Assembly (NCBI RefSeq): GCF_032854445.1
Contig: NC_088299.1
Span: forward strand, 903,001-967,000
Direction: 5' to 3'
DNA from: Liolophura sinensis
Taxonomy: Eukaryota; Mollusca; Polyplacophora; Chitonida; Chitonidae
DNA length: 64,000 nt
The notes under the pieces were generated by a model. It was not told the DNA's origin. It did not search any database and saw only the letters and a list, made by a program, of their open reading frames with translations. Positions within the stretch are counted from its first letter, which is position 1; every line of letters starts with the position of its first letter. Shown piece by piece: positions 62,001 to 64,000 of the stretch. The position numbers were made by a program, and so were the translations under genes.

Positions 62001-64000
62001 ATTACAAGAGTACATCAACATGGCATAAAACATAAATACTAATTTCTGCACTTCACAAAAAAAAGAAAAAAAAAGAAAAAAAAATTAAACACAGAATATA
62101 AGAATCCACGAACTAATCTTGCTGTAAAGCATAAAATAAACCATATCACAATGTATTCATGATCATATGAAATGTCTTACCTTTGTTCTTCATCTGGCTT
62201 TTTGATTAAATTAAACAGAATATTTAAAAGTTTGTCTCTTTCACTGGGATCGGAATGCAGTGTTGCTGTGCACAGGATCAAGGGGATTAACTCCTGATGG
62301 GAGAAAAAAAAAACATACATGACACTTAGCATATGTATTGATAATTATCAGCGTTTGGGCTAAGCACAACCAAAGATGTTAAAAAAAATTTGTAGTATGC
62401 TCAATAGTAGAAAAAAAGAAAACAGTTGGTATGCTTTAAGTAAATATCAATAAATATTTAGAATATGTGTACATTATCACACATAACATTTATGTAAAGC
62501 TTAGTACTTTGATAATCTTTTCCACAAAGTGAAATGAAATATTAAAATGTGAAATAGACACTTACCTCTCTTTTAGCCAATAAAACATTGGGAACTATAT
62601 GAGGCAGACATCTGGCCAGTGTCTGAACTACTTTTTCTTTGTCTGAATCACCTAATTTTGATAACTATAACACACAAAAATAATATTTTATTATTTCATT
62701 TTATCATTCTCCAGAATTGTAGTATTTCAGGTAGCAAATTTCTGTATCCGCCATTGACCCAAAATGCACACTTGTTAATGAATTCAACAAAAATTAAATG
62801 GCTGAATTAGAGGTGGATTAAATAACTTTAACTCATTTAAAAAGAACAAAGAAGACACACAATGCAGAAAAGAAAATACACCTATTAAAACTTGTGAATA
62901 TACCAAAAAAAAAAAATCTTGTTTACCTCAGAAACTATCCTATTGTCTTTCTGAACATAGAAGGAGACACTGAGTAAGGCTTTTCTAAAAGCAGGGGACA
63001 TTTTCCTGGAATAAAACAGATTATTGTTATCCGGGATTCTTATAATTCAAATACAGTTGTACATAATATAAAAACAAATTCAATACAAACATCCTAAGAA
63101 AATTCTAATCTTTTTGCATCAAGCTGTATTATTCACTTTTTATGGGATCTATTCACCAACAAATCTTGAATATTTCATTTTTTTTACAACAAAAAAAAGG
63201 GTCTTTTGTTTCAAGTAGTACTGTCCCATGTATAAACCTTGATCACTCTCCTCATATAATGAGAGACCTGAAATCTTTAAGCTAATTTTCAAACTGTTTT
63301 ATTTCTTTATTCATTTGATTGGCGTTATACGCTGTACTCCAGACTATTTCACATGTACGAAGGCGGCCAGCATGACAGTGGGAGGAAACCAGGCAGAGCC
63401 TCAGGGAATCCCACAACCATCCACAGGTTGCTGGCAGACCTTCCCTCTTACGGCCGGAGAGGAAGTCAGCACGAGTTGGACTTGAACTCACCCAACTGTT
63501 TTAATTAAGAGCACAAAAGTCATCCACACGAATTCATGACATATTTTCGATTTAAAAAGGACACTGCTCTTTCAATATTTAAAATATAACAGAAGAGCAA
63601 TACTGAGAGCAGTCTAAGAATCTTTCATTGTTATAGAGTAAGCCTGTTTCATTCAAATAGTTTGTACGCGGCAGAAATAAAATAGATACCTGTTGGTACA
63701 ATCTGGCACACCCAGCCTTTCACTGATGGAATCCATCTGTGAGCTAGAAAGATCTTCAAAATTTGAAGTAAATTCTGACACATTTTCCCTTAGTTCAGAT
63801 CCTACTTCAACATGCATGGACTCTGATTCAGTGAATTCACTATCACATTTATCTCCCCCTGCTGCAGGAGAACTTTCACTATCTGTTTCCAAGCCCTGAT
63901 TGAGATGACCGTCCTCCTGTGTTTGTTCATCTGGCTGTTCATCACTGAGATTGTCTGCAAGCTGTTCTGGCTGACTGTGTTCTGGCTTTTGTAACAAAAT
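36775..64000 (-). CDS. RELCH: RELCH (KIAA1468) gene, partial: 18 exons of the HEAT-repeat region
   Basis: RELCH is reported to bind GTP-RAB11 on recycling endosomes and to work with OSBP in moving cholesterol to the trans-Golgi network. Eighteen minus-strand exons join with all phases agreeing: 64000-63690, 63005-62927, 62664-62566, 62293-62181, 61242-61152, 60149-60078, 59327-59187, 57802-57644, 55571-55391, 54536-54380, 53609-53486, 52749-52701, 52003-51918, 48869-48763, 46485-46386, 45284-45202, 44963-44900, 36913-36775. Together they give about 718 codons. The product follows, in order, the vertebrate RELCH HEAT region as I remember it, with landmarks such as AFRKALLSV, PHIVPNVLLAKRE, MILTGC, ERRLLVAEACGALAP, VHTSAQVRC, IPALVTLANDPE and PKFRDE. 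The amino-terminal LisH and coiled-coil part lies beyond the window, and the last roughly 110 residues were not located. No in-frame stop or frameshift appears, so the gene looks functional. Individual exons are listed below. Confidence 0.92.
38018..38104 (+). mobile_element. Family A SINE, 5'-truncated, in RELCH intron
   Basis: Starts at GGTCTGCCGATGGTC and ends CAGTCAAATAAATAAATAAT. Lies antisense to RELCH. Confidence 0.82.
38105..38345 (+). repeat. Dispersed repeat copy 2 (unknown family)
   Basis: Partner of 23571-23935, same orientation, by eye about 65 percent similar over 200 bp. Confidence 0.5.
39335..40010 (+). repeat. Dispersed repeat interrupted by a SINE
   Basis: Partner of 14587-14990. 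A family A SINE (39510-39778) splits it at ATTAAATCAACA, which is duplicated at 39498-39509 and 39779-39790. Confidence 0.7.
39510..39778 (+). mobile_element. Family A SINE, full length
   Basis: Head GGGGCCTCTGTGGCTCAGTT, complete core, tail AAAGAAATAAATAAATAT. Perfect 12-bp duplication (ATTAAATCAACA). In the large RELCH intron, antisense to the gene. Confidence 0.93.
40011..42247. other. RELCH: RELCH intron sequence without recognised feature
   Basis: Part of the 8-kb intron between exons 17 and 18 of the window. Locally GC-richer near 41230-41360 and 41700, but the flanking exons already join directly in phase and match the family continuously, so no exon is missing here. Confidence 0.5.
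42248..44735. repeat. Large intronic tandem array: 64-bp then 43/44-bp units
   Basis: Four 64-bp units (starts 42255, 42319, 42383, 42447) are followed by about 50 units of 43 or 44 bp (core CTAATAACAGGGTGG, TTCTGTTGTCATATCTAC). Higher-order structure: ACTTGGTGTTCCC variants are spaced 217 bp apart (about 42985 and 43202), that is five monomers. Ends about 165 bp from RELCH exon 17. Confidence 0.96.
44900..44963 (-). CDS. RELCH: RELCH exon 17 of window
   Basis: 64 bp encoding SVRVATIPALGTIIENVASR E after the carried isoleucine. The donor is GAG|GTTAGT (T at +3). A 2.5-kb tandem array starts about 165 bp into the following intron. Confidence 0.9.
45202..45284 (-). CDS. RELCH: RELCH exon 16 of window
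   Basis: 83 bp, donor AAT|GTAAGT. Encodes LLIRGLTETELSTRVIPALV then TLANDPE, matching the (V/A)PALVTL(S/A)xDPE landmark. Ends in phase 2. Confidence 0.92.
45775..45846 (+). mobile_element. Tail fragment of a different retroelement
   Basis: ATATGGCTGAAATATTGCCG followed by GATGTGGCATTAAGCC and (ATTC)n. This 3'-end pattern is common in molluscan and other invertebrate retroelements, from general knowledge. No body present. Confidence 0.5.
46386..46485 (-). CDS. RELCH: RELCH exon 15 of window
   Basis: 100 bp, donor GAG|GTAAGT. Encodes STNSHHDILLGVLWDGVVHT then SAQVRCVAARLFE, matching the VLWxGVVHTSAxVRC landmark. Phase 0 at the end. Confidence 0.92.
47090..48006. repeat. 42-bp tandem repeat, open on both strands, in RELCH intron
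   Basis: Unit GTATGCTTATTTGTACTTTT plus GAGCACTTTGTCTGTATGGA and GT, about 22 copies. 42 is divisible by three, so several frames on both strands remain open for 140-176 codons (14-residue repeats such as MLICTFEHFVCLEC on plus and STNKHTLHTDKVLK on minus). The array lies wholly in the intron between exons 14 and 15 of the window. Confidence 0.96.
48007..48350. repeat. 127-bp higher-order repeat, nearly three copies
   Basis: GTGCGGAATGCATTCTTACT starts at 48007, 48134 and 48261. Each unit includes one 42-bp-type monomer plus new sequence holding CTACATGTATGT and TGGTCAGATCTAC. Confidence 0.95.
48763..48869 (-). CDS. RELCH: RELCH exon 14 of window
   Basis: 107 bp with no internal ATG early on, so an ATG-based search would miss it. 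Encodes EESQKQLTQFLQETLTTMAL and ends with CQAPLDSLKATFQDL. The APLDSLKA(T/S)F motif is diagnostic. Donor GGG|GTAAGG, phase 2. Confidence 0.92.
49585..49841 (-). mobile_element. Family A SINE, full length, in RELCH intron
   Basis: Complete head to tail, same strand as RELCH. Imperfect 14-bp duplication (CTTCTTCCCTTTTA / CTTGCTCCCTTTTA) at 49573-49586 and 49844-49857. Confidence 0.88.
49940..50140 (+). repeat. Dispersed GGGTGGAGGAAAC element, copy 1
   Basis: Blocks GGGTGGAGGAAAC, CCACTGACCTTCAGCAA and GCAAGACTGCGCAAA recur in the same order near 59432-59580. Old repeat, class unknown. Confidence 0.5.
50996..51178 (-). mobile_element. Family B SINE, 5'-truncated, in RELCH intron
   Basis: Tail GAGTGAGTGAGTGAGTG on the left; the body ends at ACCCCGCC on the right, about half the element. 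Same strand as RELCH. Confidence 0.88.
51377..51475 (-). mobile_element. Family A SINE internal fragment, rearranged
   Basis: Part of the core, with TTATGGTGGGAGGAAAC present twice and the GCCCGGGG segment lost. No head or tail. Confidence 0.7.
51918..52003 (-). CDS. RELCH: RELCH exon 13 of window
   Basis: 86 bp encoding YTQVASGQTALTTCTVPVYT then SGVLTAFSG, which aligns with the TVPIYATGVLT segment I recall from vertebrates. The donor is GGG|GTTAGT, with the unusual T at +3. Phase 0 at the end. Confidence 0.88.
52133..52264. mobile_element. MITE-like inverted-repeat element
   Basis: About 130 bp whose ends are inverted copies: GGGCCCAGTTTCATGAAGC at left, and TGCTTCATGAAACTGGGGCCC at right (20 of those bases form the match), extending to TTAACGGTACC/GTTAACG. 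Terminal inverted repeats are about 36 bp with a few mismatches. No clear target-site duplication. In the intron between exons 12 and 13 of the window. Confidence 0.75.
52701..52749 (-). CDS. RELCH: RELCH exon 12 of window
   Basis: A 49-bp microexon encoding VKPRFKDLLAVPEELL plus one base, donor TGT|GTACGT. Supported by the conserved VKPxF start and by phase agreement with the next exon. Confidence 0.85.
53486..53609 (-). CDS. RELCH: RELCH exon 11 of window
   Basis: 124 bp, donor AAA|GTGAGT. Encodes IPRLIEIVGGVGLTLPKIIP and ends RTFGPIFTEKK. The PxLIEIVG and CRTFGxIFT motifs are characteristic of the family. Phase 0 at the end. Confidence 0.9.
53783..53834. repeat. ~23-bp direct repeat
   Basis: ACCAGTTCCAAAGTGGAAG occurs twice in tandem, with a partial first unit. 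Confidence 0.9.
54380..54536 (-). CDS. RELCH: RELCH exon 10 of window
   Basis: 157 bp, donor CCT|GTGAGT. Starts SRFPKPASSLTDLRIIVGDH and ends PWENYSWVVNN. The RFP(K/R)P and WVVN(N/Q)L landmarks match the family. Ends in phase 2. Confidence 0.9.
54860..55325. repeat. 19-bp minisatellite in RELCH intron
   Basis: Unit AAACCCGAGTGCCTGCAGT, about 24 imperfect copies, many holding CTGCAG. It starts about 65 bp from RELCH exon 9. The unit resembles an internal block (GAAGCCCGAGTGCCAGCAGT) of the dispersed element at 59432, suggesting local expansion. Minus-strand open frames across it are accidental. Confidence 0.95.
55391..55571 (-). CDS. RELCH: RELCH exon 9 of window
   Basis: 181 bp, 60 codons plus one base, donor ATC|GTGAGT. 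Starts AALAMQKTTNSTTLPLDENK, a linker that seems longer than in vertebrates. It continues with two helices ending VVPFLYLSMLETGPFAGKVE. A 19-bp minisatellite begins about 65 bp downstream in the intron. Confidence 0.87.
55961..56019. repeat. (CATA)n(TA)n microsatellite
   Basis: ATACATACATACA followed by about 22 TA dinucleotides, in the intron between exons 8 and 9 of the window. Open frames of alternating Y/I are artefacts. Confidence 0.98.
56727..56897 (+). mobile_element. Family A SINE, 5'-truncated
   Basis: Starts at CCGTAAGTGGGAAGGTCTGC, ends (AAAT)n. A 9-bp duplication, TCAAAGGAG, lies at 56718-56726 and 56898-56906, so truncation happened at insertion. Confidence 0.9.
56935..57204 (+). 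mobile_element. Family A SINE, full length, young
   Basis: Complete copy with clean tRNA-like head (GCCTCCGTGGCTCAGTCGG) and a pure poly-A tail of about 18. Perfect 14-bp duplication TCCTTGTCCTTTGG at 56921-56934 and 57205-57218. Antisense to RELCH. Confidence 0.95.
57644..57802 (-). CDS. RELCH: RELCH exon 8 of window
   Basis: 159 bp, 53 codons, starting GLEMLMSALNDPSDRVVAAA and reaching LLRKMEEL. The proposed donor is the weak GTTAAG at 57643. Reading on would add a divergent stretch to a stop near 57566. Two later GT sites were tested (57593 and 57591) and neither gives the phase 0 needed by the next exon, so this end is preferred but is the least certain boundary of the gene. Confidence 0.8.
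59187..59327 (-). CDS. RELCH: RELCH exon 7 of window
   Basis: 141 bp, 47 codons, phase 0 at both ends, donor CAG|GTATGG. Starts NDIRSSLLLSMLKQMLMDDK and ends GDRDKYVQ: a full HEAT repeat with a typical inner helix (EEVREAVVKSLGLVIGF). Confidence 0.9.
59420..59600 (+). repeat. Dispersed GGGTGGAGGAA element, copy 2
   Basis: GGGTGGAGGAAGCCCGAGTG, then ACCATCAACATTTGACAAAG, then GTAAGACTGCACAAA. Homologous in order to 49940-50140, and to the flank of the 19-bp minisatellite (ACCACTGACCTTTGACAGG at about 55321). Confidence 0.55.
59728..59990 (-). mobile_element. Family A SINE, full length, in RELCH intron
   Basis: Head (reverse complement of GAGCCACGGATGCC) and tail (TTTATTTATTTCATTTATTT) both present. 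More diverged than the 56935 copy. Its 5' end lies about 87 bp from the donor of RELCH exon 6. Confidence 0.88.
60078..60149 (-). CDS. RELCH: RELCH exon 6 of window
   Basis: 72 bp, 24 codons, phase 0 at both ends, donor CCG|GTGAGT. Encodes ISHKYIERRLLVAEACGALA then PHVP, a strongly conserved HEAT segment. Confidence 0.9.
61152..61242 (-). CDS. RELCH: RELCH exon 5 of window
   Basis: 91 bp, donor CAG|GTGAGT. Encodes RQMILTGCIAFAENAGQTRV and ends LLPQCWEQ. Its 3' splice site keeps only about 18 bp of native intron (CTTTCTTCTCTTAG) before a same-strand SINE begins at 61263. Confidence 0.9.
61263..61589 (-). mobile_element. Family B SINE, full length, abutting a RELCH splice acceptor
   Basis: Same strand as RELCH. 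Head GACCCCGATAGCACAGTTGG, tail GGACTCACTCACTCC. Imperfect 11-bp duplication GAAAGA(G/A)(T/C)TGG-like at 61252-61262 and 61590-61600. Its tail ends about 20 bp before exon 5 of the window. Confidence 0.9.
62181..62293 (-). CDS. RELCH: RELCH exon 4 of window
   Basis: 113 bp, donor AAG|GTAAGA, ends in phase 2. Encodes ELIPLILCTATLHSDPSERD followed by a helix ending KKPDEEQR. The pattern is that of a HEAT helix pair. Confidence 0.9.
62566..62664 (-). CDS. RELCH: RELCH exon 3 of window
   Basis: 99 bp, 33 codons, phase 0 at both ends, donor GAG|GTAAGT. Contains ARCLPHIVPNVLLAKRE, one of the best conserved helices of the family. Confidence 0.9.
62927..63005 (-). CDS. RELCH: RELCH exon 2 of window
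   Basis: 79 bp between acceptor TTCCAG and donor GAG|GTAAAC. With the two bases carried over it encodes 27 residues, beginning RKMSPAFRKALLSVSFYV and ending NRIVSE. This is the start of the conserved C-terminal HEAT region. Ends in phase 0. Confidence 0.9.
63298..63490 (-). mobile_element. Family A SINE, 5'-truncated, in RELCH intron
   Basis: Tail and core present (GATTGGCGTTATACGCTG on plus), ends at GGACTTGAACTCACC within the tRNA-like part. Fairly diverged. Confidence 0.85.
63690..64000 (-). CDS. RELCH: RELCH exon 1 of window (cut by window edge)
   Basis: The exon runs in from beyond base 64000 and ends at donor CAG|GTATCT. It encodes about 103 residues: an acidic Ser/Glu/Gln-rich, probably disordered linker (many E, D, S and Q), then SISERLGVPDCTNR just before the HEAT region. 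It ends in phase 2. The linker is the least conserved part seen here; identity rests on the exact join to the next exon. Confidence 0.85.

Overview
This is nuclear DNA of an invertebrate animal, most likely a marine lophotrochozoan (mollusc or brachiopod). The evidence is long AT-rich introns with GT/AG splice sites, many TACATGTA-type words, two abundant tRNA-derived SINE families with AAATAAATA or CACTCACTC tails like those of molluscan genomes, and many minisatellites. Species cannot be decided from the sequence alone.

Two protein genes can be supported. (1) A plus-strand rhodopsin-class GPCR of the invertebrate neuropeptide-receptor type has its whole seven-helix region in one exon (19192-20450). 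A possible promoter and leader exon lie at 10710-10848, and a polyadenylation signal lies at 21703. (2) A minus-strand gene runs in from the right edge to 36775. It encodes the HEAT-repeat part of RELCH (KIAA1468), a RAB11-binding protein of recycling endosomes. Eighteen exons, about 718 codons, can be joined with all phases agreeing. The N-terminal part (LisH and coiled coil) lies beyond base 64000, and the last roughly 110 residues were not found in the window.

Layout: 1-9.3 kb holds SINEs, a 68-bp array and a 24-bp array. 10.7-21.7 kb is the GPCR region. 27.9-31.2 kb is almost continuous tandem repeat (25-bp then 75-bp units), ending in an odd two-tailed SINE. 32-36.4 kb holds SINEs, including a chimeric copy. 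36.8-64 kb is the RELCH gene, whose introns hold a 2.5-kb 43/44-bp array, a 42-bp array, a 19-bp array, a MITE-like hairpin and at least ten SINE copies. Clear tandem arrays total about 7.6 kb (12 percent of the window).

The two genes show no functional link. If RELCH ends left of 36.7 kb they are convergent neighbours; otherwise the GPCR lies inside a RELCH intron. The most notable observations are a SINE inserted about 20 bp before a RELCH 3' splice site, so that it probably supplies the branch point; a chimeric SINE flanked by one target-site duplication, with a partial near-identical copy 29 kb away; a SINE with inverted tails at both ends; and a GPCR that lacks the canonical DRY and NPxxY motifs. 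In the entries below, 'family A' and 'family B' are my labels for the two SINE families.
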